From NCBI RefSeq assembly GCF_030269925.1, contig NC_085107.1, forward strand, positions 434,001 to 498,000: 64,000 nucleotides of DNA, written 5' to 3'. Positions 1 through 10,828 of the stretch are shown one piece after another. The position numbers and the translations under genes are program-made. The stretch's first letter is position 1. Every line of letters begins with the position of its first letter. Under the pieces are notes generated by a model. It saw only the letters and a program-made list of their open reading frames with translations. It did not search any database and had not been told where the DNA came from. Origin of the DNA: Bombyx mori. Its lineage: Eukaryota; Arthropoda; Insecta; Lepidoptera; Bombycidae.

Positions 1-1
1 C

Positions 2-1924
2 AATCAGCACGAATTGCGCCAATTTCTGGGTCTGTCTGGGTTCTTCAGACGTTTTATAAAGGGATATGCTACGATAACTGCACCGTTAACGGATTTACTG
101 AAGAAGGACGCTAACTGGAGTTGGAAACCCGAACAGGATCAGGCGTTCACAGGCACTAAAAGCGCTCTGGTGGAGCGACCGGTGCTAGCTCTATACGACC
201 CTAAGTCCGAAACCGAGCTACACACGGACGCTTGCAAAGAAGGCCTAGCGGGTATTTTATTGCAGCGTAACTGTAATGGTGCATTGCAACCAGTTTCCTA
301 TTTCAGCAGGAAAACTACCGCTGACGAACGCAAGTTTCATTCGTACGAGCTCGAAACTTTAGCGGTCATTGCATCTCTCAATCGGTTTAGGGTTTATTTA
401 GTGGGAATACCATTTAAAATTTTGACTGATTGCAATGCACTCAGGTCCACTCTAACTAAACGTGACTTGATACCTCGCATAGCTAGATGGTGGGTCCAAC
501 TTCAGGAGTACGACTGTACAATCGAGTACCGGCCTGGTGTTAGCATGGCACACGCGGATGCCTTAAGCAGAAACCCAGTAAATTCTTCTTCAGGTAATAC
601 ACACGTACTAGATGTTTTACAAATACAGCAAATCGAACAGGACTGGATTGCGACGGTACAAACTGCAGATGACGAGATAAATAAAATCAAAAGGATGCTC
701 TCTGACCCTTCATCGGCGGAGGTAGCGGACATACACAAAAACTACAGACTGAAGAATGACCGTGTTTACCGCGTGGTAGGTGACGAAATAAAATGGCTGG
801 TACCCAAAAGTGTACGCTGGCAAATTTTAAAAATGAACCACGATGACGTTGGCCATTGTGGTTTTGAAAGAACCCTACAGCGCATCCGAGGCCATTATTG
901 GTTCGCGAAAATGCGGCGTTTCGTCCGGAAGTATGTTACCTCCTGCCTTGAGTGCGCGTACCACAAAGCTCCAGGTGGTAAACGAGAAGGAGAGCTCCAC
1001 CCAATCGAAAAGGTGAGCGTGCCGTTCCACACAGTCCACGCGGACCATTTGGGACCGTTTGTTAAAAGCAAGAAAGGCAATTGTTATTTGTTCGTTCTCG
1101 TTGACGGGTTTACAAAATTCGTCAATATAACCCCGGTTAGGAACACCAAATCCAGTACGACCGTGCGAGTACTAAAAGACCATGTAAGTTATTTTGGCGT
1201 TCCTACTCGTCTCATTACAGATAAAGGTACGAGTTTCACCAGTAAGGCGTTTCAAGATTTTACGACCTCTTACGGGATCAAACATATTGTAAATGCCGTT
1301 GCAACGCCTCGAGCAAACGGGCAAGTAGAAAGGTTTAATCGAACGATTCTAGATGCTCTATCGACAGCCAGTCACGGCGGCGACGAAAAGTCGTGGGACA
1401 ACCACATCACTGATATACAGGTTGGTATGAACACAGCTCGACATAAAACTACCCAAAAGAGCCCCTCTGAGCTACTATTTGGATTTAACATAATTAGTAG
1501 AACGGAAGGCATACTTAGTACGGTAATCAATGACACCCTAAATAAGACTCCCATTGAGGAATTGGCGGAAGTCAGACAACAGGCTAGTAAAAAAATAAAA
1601 CGGCAACAAGTTAAAGATGCAGTCAATTTTAATAAGCATAGGAAACCAGCGAGGCAGTACCAAGAAGGGGATTTAGTACGCTTAGCAAGGCAGGTTCCGC
1701 ACGATGGAAAATCTCAAAAGCTCTCTGTTAAGTACCAAGGCCCTTATCGTATACTAAAGGTTCTTCCCAATGATAGGTTCGTGGTAGAAGATACTCCAAT
1801 GACTCGAAAAAAAGGTAGAAGGTATGAAGCAGTTGTATCTATTGATAAGATTCAGCCTTGGATGTCGTTCTGTAGAGAATTGGAGTCTGATGAATCTAGT
1901 AATAGTGTCGATGACAGTGATTAG
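2..1924 (+). CDS. Ty3/gypsy pol polyprotein, 5' part outside the window
   Basis: The frame is already open at base 2, so the element continues to the left; the apparent start at 14 is a TTG Leu codon. In order it shows the end of the reverse transcriptase (QFLGLSGFFRRFI), RNase H acidic sites (ELHTDAC, SYELETLA, ILTDCNA, HADALSR), an integrase zinc finger with spaced His and Cys (HDDVGHC to CLECAYHK, about residues 279-318), the integrase core with D (HADHLGPF), D (LITDKGTSF) and E (NGQVERFN), and a C-terminal GPY/F module (KYQGPYRIL). It ends in an acidic tail and a TAG. About 640 codons are open without a stop or frameshift, which suggests a young insertion. No envelope frame follows. Family is certain from the motifs; I do not assign a lineage. 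Confidence 0.93.
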   Translation, partial: NQHELRQFLGLSGFFRRFIKGYATITAPLTDLLKKDANWSWKPEQDQAFTGTKSALVERPVLALYDPKSETELHTDACKEGLAGILLQRNCNGALQPVSYFSRKTTADERKFHSYELETLAVIASLNRFRVYLVGIPFKILTDCNALRSTLTKRDLIPRIARWWVQLQEYDCTIEYRPGVSMAHADALSRNPVNSSSGNTHVLDVLQIQQIEQDWIATVQTADDEINKIKRMLSDPSSAEVADIHKNYRLKNDRVYRVVGDEIKWLVPKSVRWQILKMNHDDVGHCGFERTLQRIRGHYWFAKMRRFVRKYVTSCLECAYHKAPGGKREGELHPIEKVSVPFHTVHADHLGPFVKSKKGNCYLFVLVDGFTKFVNITPVRNTKSSTTVRVLKDHVSYFGVPTRLITDKGTSFTSKAFQDFTTSYGIKHIVNAVATPRANGQVERFNRTILDALSTASHGGDEKSWDNHITDIQVGMNTARHKTTQKSPSELLFGFNIISRTEGILSTVINDTLNKTPIEELAEVRQQASKKIKRQQVKDAVNFNKHRKPARQYQEGDLVRLARQVPHDGKSQKLSVKYQGPYRILKVLPNDRFVVEDTPMTRKKGRRYEAVVSIDKIQPWMSFCRELESDESSNSVDDSD

Positions 1925-1975
1925 ATACTTGATTACTCAGTTTATGTTGGACATTTAGTTACTTAAGAAAGAAAT

Positions 1976-2560
1976 TGTTATTTTAATTATTATTTTGATA
2001 GAACTTAAAACCATGGAAACGATTTAGCGATAGATATGTGTATGTACTTAGTATTTGTAGCAACAAAATGTTAAAAAAATGTTATACGTCATATATAAAC
2101 CTAGTGTATAATTAATTGCCTAATTTTTTTTTGTTTTGTTTTGTTTGCAACATATATATTTTGTTTTTGTCTTGATCTCAAAGCGAAGGGTCTCGCTTTA
2201 GGTAGGATGGCCGAGCTGTAAGGTTTATGATTGTTTATATTAATATGATTATATAGAGTGTAAGGTTTATGATTATTTATATGATTATATAGAGTCCTGT
2301 ACATATTAAGAATTATTATTAAATATGAGGTTTATATTGCACACCATTAAAATATTGTTAAGTTTAAATCCAACAGTTGACAAATGTCGTCAATAGATGT
2401 CACAGGCCAACAAAATTACATCGCGGTAGCGTTGTGTGTAAAAATTAGTATAAGAAGTCCAAAGCAATTTTGAATGAATCAAGAACAAAACGCATCAATG
2501 TACAACTAGCAAATTAAAGCAAAGTGTGAACAAAATTGGCCTGTTTAATTTATGTCTGAC
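1976..2560 (+). repeat. probable 3' LTR region of the gypsy element
   Basis: Just after pol, a purine-rich run (AAGAAAGAAAT near 1966) is followed by TGTTATTTT, which fits a polypurine tract and LTR start. The stretch is AT-rich and non-coding. It contains a direct repeat of 35-40 bp, each unit beginning GTAAGGTTTATGATT and ending in TATATAGAGT (about 2219-2296). The right edge and target duplication cannot be fixed because the 5' LTR lies outside the window. Confidence 0.4.
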
Positions 2561-2570
2561 ACCCAAAAAT

Positions 2571-2686
2571 AGTTACAACGGCTGCCCCACCCTTCAAACC
2601 GAAACGCATTACTGCTTCACGGCAGAAATAGGCAGGGCGGTGGTACCTACCCGCGCGGACTCACAAGAGGTCCTACCACCAGTAAG
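2571..2686 (-). repeat. Bm1-type SINE fragment
   Basis: This matches the middle of the tRNA-derived SINE seen complete elsewhere in the window (for example 38623-38938): on this strand GGTACCTACCCGCGCGG and CTTCACGGCAGAAATAG are hallmarks. The head and 3' tail are missing. The Bm1 name is from memory of Bombyx repeats; the repeat family itself is shown by the copies here. Confidence 0.8.
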
Positions 2687-3585
2687 TTTATACGGATTAT
2701 ACCATCAGAAACTATTCATATTAAAGTTGAGATAGTAGTACTATTTAAATCATAATTGGGTTATTTTCGATTCATTTTAAACAGTAAGGCCTTGCTGTCA
2801 TCGTGCAAAGTAATCGGAGCCTCGAAGAGAACCAATGGTTAGCAAGGCACTGGAGGATTCAATTCATTTTAGATTTGGGGATTTGTGGTTTTGGGTGCTA
2901 CACACTGTAACATAATCAAATTAGTAATCAAAATTAATAAAAAAATAATTTAGTAATCACCCCAAGAGAACAAGACGACTATGTCCCATCCCCCACTTAC
3001 TAAGGCTACGTCGGAATCGATCACTGAACGATCCATTATAAATCAATATTATTTGTACTGAACCTAGTTATTTGAACTCAAATGGATCAAAAGCTTTAGT
3101 TAAGTTAGTTTTGATGTCTCTGATTTTTTTTATCTACATCATTAAATTTTTAGTTATGTGTTTGTTCCCTCTCAGAAGTAAACAGTTATAACTAAATATG
3201 CCTATGATATCCCTATAAAAGGAGCAAATGGGATTATAATAATAGAAAAATATCAGCTTTTCTTTAGAAAGGTGTGTTAAAACTACACTTTTAACCCAAA
3301 AATTTATTAAAAGAAAAAACAGCGAGCGAACAATTTTGCTTAATCGCTAACTTCAAATCTTAATGATTTTTTTTTAATTATTACCCATCCTCCTATTACA
3401 TTTATTACTAAAAACGAGTTGTTAAGTCCATATTACTAGTTGAATGAATGTAACCAGATTTGAAGATTTTTACATTAAAAAATGTGTTTATGCTCAGTAG
3501 TGACGAATTAAAATACTTTAAACGCGGGACAAATATTATATTATACGTATTCATACAATATATACAATACAACGGATATATTACA
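2687..3585. other. no gene seen
   Basis: AT-rich sequence with short runs of T and A. I see no splice-bounded coding frame and no recognisable repeat. Confidence 0.6.
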
Positions 3586-3589
3586 AACT

Positions 3590-3895
3590 AGCTGACCCGG
3601 CTGACTTCATAGTGCCTCAATCGATAAATAAAAGACCTAAGCTTTTGTATAAAATAAACTTAAAACAAACAACAGGAATCCGTCCAACGGGGGACACATC
3701 AAAGGAAAAACAAAATGGTTATTTTTATTTAATTCCGAGTATTTTCATATTTATTTATCTACCTTTTAAACCTTCTCTGGACTTCCACAAATAATTCAAG
3801 ACCGAAATTAGCTAAATCGACTTCGCCAGCCGTTCTCGAGTTTTAGCGAGACTAACGAACAGCAATTCATTTTTATATATGTACTTATATATAGA
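3590..3895 (+). repeat. 3' part of an RTE-like non-LTR element or derived repeat
   Basis: Begins GCTGACCCGGCTGAC and ends CGAGTTTTAGCGAGACTAACG followed by AT-rich microsatellite. A matching 3' end on the opposite strand is at 6388-6480. I know this as a repeat common in Lepidoptera; RTE origin is an inference from the microsatellite 3' end. Confidence 0.6.
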
Positions 3896-3974
3896 TACAT
3901 AATAAATAATAGGGGTTAAAGTATGAAATTTCCATTTTATTGTAATAGGTACTTCGAATTGAAATAGAACCTTC

Positions 3975-4358
3975 ATGGAGAGGGGACTGGTTCATGGTTT
4001 GAGATTTTGGAGTGAAATTTTTTTCACCTATGAAGTTTTTCTTTTGAAAAATGTGCACCATTCGATTATCGACTTTCAGTTACTTTTTTTACTCAGCTTA
4101 GATAAGAAAGATGGATACTTCGAAAATTCGAGTGATGTTTTGACGGTCCCTAGCAAAAAATATATGTTAGGTGGAGCAATAAGTTTTTATGCAGTTTTGA
4201 ACCTGATTTACTGGCCATCTTTATCGTATGAATTTTTAAATTCCAAATTCAGAATTATGAAAAAAAAAGAAGAAAATTTTAGTCTGTTCGTTGTTTTCAA
4301 CGATCCAAGGGAGGAGAAAGTTTTATTTAATTTGCGAAAGTTGGATTTTTTTTATTGA
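3975..4358 (+). other. unassigned 127-codon open frame
   Basis: A continuous ATG-to-stop frame of 127 codons, rich in Phe, Leu and Lys in AT-rich DNA. No domain is recognised, no splice support is seen, and it sits among repeats. It may be chance or a decayed transposon frame. Confidence 0.15.
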
Positions 4359-4607
4359 TGTTTCTAATTATTGGTTTCATAAAAAGGCTAATCTAAACTT
4401 TGAGCCAGTTTTGACCAAAAAATGTGGATACTAGGTGAATTCAGAACTTAACCTTAGACAATTTGCTAACACCAGTTCTTGCAGGAGTAGTGCTTCACAG
4501 AATCTACCACCGGATCGGAATCGCGACCCATTGAAAAAATGCACCTAGAAACTCCCTGTGTCTATAGGTTAGTTCGCTCGTCGAACTCGACTCATTTTTT
4601 AAATTAT

Positions 4608-4783
4608 TTTTTATTGCTTTAGCAGGCAAACGAGCATACGGCCCACCTGATGGTAAGTGGTTACCATCGCTTGGACGTCAACAATGCCAGGGGCAGAGCC
4701 AAGCCGCTGCCTACCGCTTAATACTCTGTACAAGTTTTGTTTGAAGAAGGACATGTCATAGCGTAGTCGACCGTTTCGACCAC
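4608..4783 (-). pseudogene. non-LTR retrotransposon ORF2 C-terminus and 3' end
   Basis: On the minus strand the frame reads LRYDMSFFKQNLYRVLSG then RQRLGSAPGIVDVQ, followed by a TA-rich end. The same peptide ends the LINE fragment at 12930-13262 on the plus strand (YDMSFFKRGLWRVLNG). It is a 5'-truncated fragment; the upstream side is replaced by the 1.3-kb repeat starting at 4784. Confidence 0.7.
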
Positions 4784-6086
4784 TGAAGTAGGAAACATAT
4801 GGAAATGAAACGTCAACAAAAAATTCGTGCCACTGTGACGTCATCTGACCACAAAACATGGCGGTTTTAGTGCTGTGCAAAAAATTTCAATGTTATCAGG
4901 TTTTATCGATAAACGTTCTTGGCTCATTTTATTTTAAATATTGTTGAGTATTAATTATTTGTAGAATTTATACTTTAATAGGAAGTAAGTAAGTATATTG
5001 CTATGTGCAAATATAATATGATTTAGATGTGTGAAATTTAAGACAAGTTCGTCCTTCGAAATTGCCAAGTAAACGTTAAGATGATTTTTAAAAGTTGCTA
5101 CACTGATTTTATAAAGTTGTCGTTTGTCGCAAAACATAAAGATATGGCGTAGTACAGTGCCATCTGCCCATTTCTAGCATGCTAAATGTTATCGTATTTT
5201 GATTACGTGTTTTTCTTAGACTATTACAATCTATTTTAATTGTATTACTGACCTAAAGTCCGTAACACACTACCGCAGCGCACCTCAAGGAAGGTGCGCC
5301 ACACCATTCAAATTTTAAACTTATCAAGGAACCGCGTGATAAAAAAAAACACCTACAGAACATTTATTCATTAATTACAAAAGTCATTCCTTGTGACTTC
5401 CTCTCTAAAATCACTTAATTATTATATATTTAACGAATTTACAATAGTGTTTTACTCACTACGGAATAAAACTATTTTATTTAAACAGCTCCGAAGAGAT
5501 TTTGTCGGTAGCCTTTTTCCCGAAATATCTAAACAGAATGTCTAAATATGTTTTGATGACATATTTTATTAAGAGGTATTTATGATTGGTGTCATGATCA
5601 ATAGATTCCGACCGAAAAATGGTGTCCGATTTTTCGGATGAGGGCTTCATAATGAATTTAAATATATATAGATAATAGTTTTGGGGCATCGACTTTCTTG
5701 AGATCCTATAAAATATGTTTTAATTATTATTTTTGTATGTTTTAAGCATGATAAAATAAGAAATTTTATATAAGCAATCATATTAAATCGATATCAAAGT
5801 CAATAAATAATGTACAACCCAAAACAGACGGCCGAACTGACGTGACAATGACATTTGGTGCGCCAAACATGGCGGATTTTCGGCCTCATTAGACATTTAC
5901 GTATAAAATATATTTCATTTTATGTACGCACTGAAATACTGTTATATTGTTTTCCTGCGAGTTAAAGTGCTGAGTAAGAACGAGATAGATATATGTTTAT
6001 GTGTATGCCTTCAAAATGGGTGCTATTTATATAAGCAATTGTACGTATAGAACAATATGTCGTGTCCCTACTATATAGGTCTATGG
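4784..6086 (+). repeat. 1.3-kb interspersed repeat, copy 1
   Basis: Nearly collinear with 27494-28824 from TGAAGTAGGAAAC to TATATAGGTCTATGG, in the same orientation. Flanks differ on both sides, so these are the repeat edges. Copy 1 lacks a palindrome of about 30 bp present in copy 2 (near 28018-28050) and has small indels near 5560-5640. A hairpin of GCGCACC with GGTGCGC lies at about 5278-5300. No terminal inverted repeat or transposase is visible, so the class is unknown. Confidence 0.85.
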
Positions 6087-6387
6087 TTTCGACGATGTCA
6101 TGGCAATGACAAAATGGCTACTATGAACGCACAGCGCATGCCCGCTCTGTTCTCTATTGATTTATATAGTGTTGCTGAGTACAACAAATAAATACAAGTT
6201 CGACGGCGTTTCCAAGAATTCAAATTACAATTTTCACTTGACATTACAATAATTCAAAATCAAAATAAAACTACCGGTCTATTTGTATTGAGTGATGCGA
6301 TTATATCAGGTTTTGAATGTTAAAATCAGAAACTGCTTTTTATAAACAGATTCCTCACAGGCGTGTAATCTATACATATAGTACATA

Positions 6388-6510
6388 TATAAAAATGAAT
6401 TGCTGTTCGTTGGTCTCGCTAAAACTCGAGAACGGCTAGACCGATTTGGCTAATTTTGGTCTCGAATTATTAGTAGAAGTCCAGAGAGGGTGACAATGAA
6501 AGAAAACATG
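6388..6510 (-). repeat. RTE-like repeat 3' end
   Basis: The reverse complement carries the same CGAGTTTTAGCGAGACCAACG and GACTTC...GAATTAT blocks as 3750-3880 on the plus strand, so it is the opposite orientation of that repeat. Confidence 0.6.
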
Positions 6511-7523
6511 TGTAATGATTTCAAAATGTTTTATTATAAAGAAACCATCCGGATGGTATTATAAGTCTTATAAAGTGGCAACACTGAATGTAAACAGGAT
6601 GTCGCACAGTTGCGCCAAATTGATACACCGAAACTTGATGCACTTTGTTACTGGTCACTGTTACATAGAGGGCAGCACTAATGATTCTAGTAGCGACACC
6701 ACGACGTAAAATTTTGGCAAGCGGATTGGTTTAATTTTGTAATGCAATTCAGACTGTTCTTACAGATATTGACATATAAAAACAAATAATCAACCAATAA
6801 AAACAAGTAAAAATAATGGGAATAATGTATCCAAGAGTGATAATAAAAATATCTAAATAATAAATTTAACTTCATCAAAGTTGCACTTTACAACGACGTG
6901 TTCGATGCGTTCTAGACTAAATCTGAATTTACGAGCTAAAGGTAGAATAAATACTCCGAATAAGTGAATACGAGAAATTCTGTCGCCACTTCGAACAAAC
7001 AAACAATGCAAAGCCAGCTTGAGTTTTCTACTTCGCAAAGCTTTTTCAATGACAGGAAAATTATTATGAGCACTGACATGTAAAAAGTAGTACAATTTCG
7101 AATAAACATTTATAATAGCCGAATCTTCATTATTTACGTAGCCTGCACGTTATAGCATAAACGGCATTAAGTTGTAATCAATGATATGATTCAAATTTCA
7201 ATTCCGTAGCACAAGACGCGTTTGAGCAATATTTTAGCAAAGTTGTATAGAGCAGAAAAGACTTATTTTTAAATTTAATTTAGTAAACGCGCGCGCCGAC
7301 ATAAGATTTCGCAAATTTAAAAACATTCCGCGTTTATATTTACCGCGCGATGCCGTATCTTCCAGGTAGAAGTTATTCGCGAATTATTGTATTATATTCG
7401 CGGGCAGTTAGTAATGACTATTATTTATTTGCAGGCGTAGCGAACATTCAACGTAAATACGCGGCTTGTGCATGAGTGAGTGCGCGGAGCGGCGCCAGTA
7501 GCCGAGCCGCAGTAGGCACATAT
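6511..7523. other. no gene supported
   Basis: Contains an 80-codon minus-strand frame (6853-7095) with no known domain and no splice support. The GC content rises from about 7290 with several CpG-rich words. I see no promoter or exon that can be defended. Confidence 0.5.
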
Positions 7524-7694
7524 GTTTGCTTAGTGTGAGCTTTTTAACTTTCTCGATAGCATAAAAGCTAACTCAAATTTGTAGGGAGTTGGAACGTTTG
7601 CCTATGTTTGTCGCTAGGGGCACTGTTCCAGCTGCATACAAATTTCAGGTAACTTTTACGCTGTCGAGAACGTTAAAAAACACACTAAGCACAC
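7524..7694. mobile_element. foldback MITE
   Basis: The arm from 7524 (TTTGCTTAGTGTGAGC) returns as its reverse complement up to 7694 (ACACTAAGCACAC), with imperfect pairing over most of 80 bases per arm. A GGAAC to GTTCC pair lies near the loop. A short palindromic element with no coding frame fits a MITE; the transcript would form a long hairpin. Confidence 0.7.
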
Positions 7695-7859
7695 TGAACT
7701 ATGTAGGTATATCCTCGACCAGGCCTTAATAAGAACAACGCGCCGGCAAAACTATCAGTCGCTGATTGACAACATAGCATACAATTTTCATATTCAGTTA
7801 GCAAGTTCGCAAAGGAAATAAAACTGAAAGAGTAAATAATTTTTATTCTACGATGCTCA

Positions 7860-8270
7860 TTTATTTTATTTATTTATTGTAATATTGACATTGGTAGACT
7901 TAATGCCTATGGCATTCTCTATCAGTCAACCAAAGGTAGTGCATAATAAACAACGATAGGTGCTTTGAAATATAAATTAAATTACAAATTTATAAAAAAA
8001 ATACATACATAAGTGTAAACATATATACATAAATACACAAATATAAAAACAATATTTACACAAATAGTGTCACTTGTTAATAAATGTGAGTTGTGTAGTG
8101 CTTCTTAATGCCTACAAGCCGAACATCGGGCTCACTTTCTAAGAAGTGATCACCCAGACCTGGGTGATCACATAGGGTGACATATCACATAGGGTCACAT
8201 AGATCACATATGGGTGATAGAAAGAGGCAATTCCGGACTTTATGGCCTAGCCACGTGACTGTTTGCGTCA
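7860..8270. repeat. repeat-derived stretch with a perfect 24-bp palindrome
   Basis: The first part (about 7885-7930) resembles a common lepidopteran repeat. At 8147-8170 the bases TGATCACCCAG and CTGGGTGATCA form an inverted repeat with a 2-base centre, followed by irregular repeats of TCACATAGGG to about 8220. No gene is seen. Confidence 0.5.
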
Positions 8271-8865
8271 TGGTATTTGCTTTATATGGATTAGATGCTT
8301 AAAAAATTACCTTGTATGATAAATAGGTAGACTAAGGCTTGATCTCCGCACTCGTAGATGACAGCTTAAAACACACCACAAATATGTTTCTCACTAAATA
8401 GATCAACGGAGGGAGGTACTGATATTTGTCATTTCACATTTTAAGAATCCATTGATTTTATTCAGCGCAGTCGATGCACTGTAATTTCAAATTTAAGCAA
8501 AATTAAAGCCTCGCGTGTCGAACCACTTTGCTGCGCCGAAAACGCGTTATCGATTTTAATGGTGGCCTTTGTAATGTGGTCATTTGGCGCATGCGTGTGT
8601 TCGCGCTAGACCGTTACATAGTCGATAAAACTAATGTTCTCTCTTCGATTCGTTTTCTGACTATTCTTGGCTTCAATCGTTGCATTCGACTACTAATGCG
8701 ACCAACGACCATCTCGTCGACCTGCTTCTTTGTAATTGCATAACGAACATATCTGAAGTGCTGGATAAACGTTGTTCCAAAGCAATTAACTTAGACCTGA
8801 TATCATAAGGGTGATTAGTGTCTAATATCTTTAATATTTACTACTGTCTACTTTATTTATTATTT

Positions 8866-9062
8866 GGGAGCCGAGTGTAAGTAGTCGAAATCGTCGTGGC
8901 GTAAAGAATAAGACGTCCGGTGCACTCGTATCAAGCGATACAACGGTGTTCGAATCCCGCAGGCAGGCACTAATTTTTCAGTAAATTTTTTCTTACGAAA
9001 TACGTACTTAACAATGGGGAATGCCCACTCTCCATAGTGTGCTGGGCCCAAGATGGACATCA
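8866..9062 (+). repeat. Bm1-type SINE 5' tRNA-like head
   Basis: Contains a pol III-like box A region (GTGGCGTAAAGAATAAG) and box B (GTGTTCGAATCCC), followed by CAGGCAGGCAC and TACGAAATACGTACTTAAC. This is the tRNA-derived head of the SINE whose body is seen at other places in the window. The 3' body is absent and replaced by other sequence from about 9016. Confidence 0.75.
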
Positions 9063-9330
9063 AATATTACTATAAAAATGGAGTGTTTCAAATTCTTAAA
9101 TGTATTGGATATCTAAAAAATATATTGAAATTGACACCACTATTATAAAATAAAATAAAAATCGTTGTGAGGTTATTTTTCTATATATATAAATAAGTGT
9201 CGGATTATGAGATACTTTAAGAACTTTTCTCTTCTTCATGTTTAATTTATTGATTATGTTAAGAGAGATGTTCCTAATGTATTTTTATCCAATTGTAGTT
9301 ATTAGAGTATAAAAAAACACACATGCTTCT

Positions 9331-9647
9331 TTAAATATCTATATTTTCTTCATCTTCATACACAATTAGTAAGTCATCTAAAAATAGCACAGGAGGACAT
9401 ATATTTGATTGATATCTTGCCCAATCTATATACCAAAGCACAGTCATAATATGTGCACAACAACCTACTGTGCATTTTCCAACATATCTAATGAGACTTT
9501 CTATCTGTATCTGTTCTTATAAGTGACTTCTTATCCGTCTAACAGACCGTCCATAATAAATGCAGCTATTGTGACATACAAATCCTTCTGGCTCTTGTTG
9601 AAGAGCAAGGCTAGCACCAATCAGCAGTTGTGGCAAACATGATTATC
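9331..9647 (-). pseudogene. broken transposase-like C-terminal frame
   Basis: One minus-strand frame of about 105 codons, broken by a single TAA (at SHL*EQ), ends at TAA 9331-9333. Readable blocks are FVCHNSCIYYGRS, YVGKCTVGCCAHIM, TVLWYIDWARYQ and FLDDLLIVYEDEE. Conserved Cys, Trp and acidic residues suggest a former protein of DDE-transposase type, but I cannot name the superfamily. No terminal repeats are seen. Confidence 0.4.
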
Positions 9648-9737
9648 TCTTCACATCTTAAAAAAATATAATTATCAGTAAATAATTGGAAGATGATTTA
9701 TGTAATAACAAAATCAATTTATAGCTTGTGTACTTAC

Positions 9738-9944
9738 CTGCTGTGGGGCAACCCACTGCTGTATCACGCTTATTTTTTTCGATTCAAAGGTATGGTTTTG
9801 AATCTCGGTTAGGTTAAAACCACAATTCACAAAATGTTTTTCAGTCGTAGCATGAAACGTTATTGATCGGTATCCATAATCTAATGTAGCTGTGATCCTT
9901 AGCTCCTGAACCAAAGTTGTCGTTGAAGGGAGAATAAAATCCAT
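9738..9944 (-). CDS. possible first exon of an unknown protein
   Basis: A minus-strand ATG frame of 69 codons ends at a strong donor (CAG then GTAAGTAC). The peptide begins MDFILPSTTTLVQELRITAT and ends QQWVAPQQ. No domain is recognised. The next frame downstream (9331-9647) does not continue it in phase without a stop, so the pair may be remains of one transposon gene. Confidence 0.3.
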
Positions 9945-10511
9945 ATAACAAAGCCAGTAAAATAAATCGAAGAAAAATCAAAACACATCCATTTTGAACG
10001 TAAGCAGCAAGCGAAGTGTCAGACTCAGACAGTCATTCAGATTCAAGATTATAATTTAATATCTATGATCAGATTAAATTCAGTGTTGTCAGCATAATGA
10101 AAAATAACTACATTAAATCGATATGTCGATTACTTTTTTAAATAACCGATAATTGATTTATTTTTCTTAATATTTTTTTTACGAATACACATTATTTTTT
10201 ATTCTTTATTTGTTTTAGTTGTTTTAAATAACAATACTAGTAGAGTCCAATGGATATGTCTTTGATGTTATTTTACGTGTTTATAATCGATTATAATCAA
10301 TTGATGATTATAAAGATAATACTTAAAATATAGTTTTGATGCTGGCAATATTTTTCCCGCAAAAATAAAAAATACCTTGTTTTTTCAATACTTATTGTAA
10401 ACTGTAGTGGCGCTCATTTGGAAAAAAGTAAATAGGTACACATTTATTTATGCCAAAATTAATGCACAAAGTTTTTTTTTTCTCTAATCTATTGTCAACC
10501 TAGGGCCTAAA

Positions 10512-10828
10512 ATGGGCATTCCCCTTTTTATGATTAACATTTACGATAAAGAAATAACATCTTGTAATAAACATAAAACACACAAAATTATAATTTATGT
10601 ATTTATTGGTGGTAAGACGTCTTATGAGTCTGCCTATTTCTGTCGTGAAGCAGTAATGCGTTTCGGCTTGAAGGGTGGGGCAACCGTTGTACTATGAAAA
10701 CCTTAGAACTCATGTCTCAAAGTGGATGGCGGCATTTACGTTGTATTTGTCTATGAGCTTCGGTAACCACTTAACACAAGGTGGGTCGTGAGCTCGTCCA
10801 CCCATCTAACCAATAAAAAATAAATAAA
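10512..10828 (+). repeat. Bm1-type SINE, body and 3' end
   Basis: Contains the diagnostic blocks CGTGAAGCAGTAATGCG, GAAGGGTGGGGCAACCG and GTCCACCCATCTAACC, ending in AATAAAAAATAAATAAAA. The 5' head is missing. Confidence 0.88.

Noticed and set aside
4955..5137. 60-codon minus frame repeated at 27665-27847 as a conserved protein
   Set aside because: It is kept only because the whole 1.3-kb repeat is duplicated; composition is not coding-like and no longer frame exists.
8866..8965. A tRNA gene
   Set aside because: Box A and B are present but no cloverleaf folds, and it continues into SINE sequence, so it is the SINE head.
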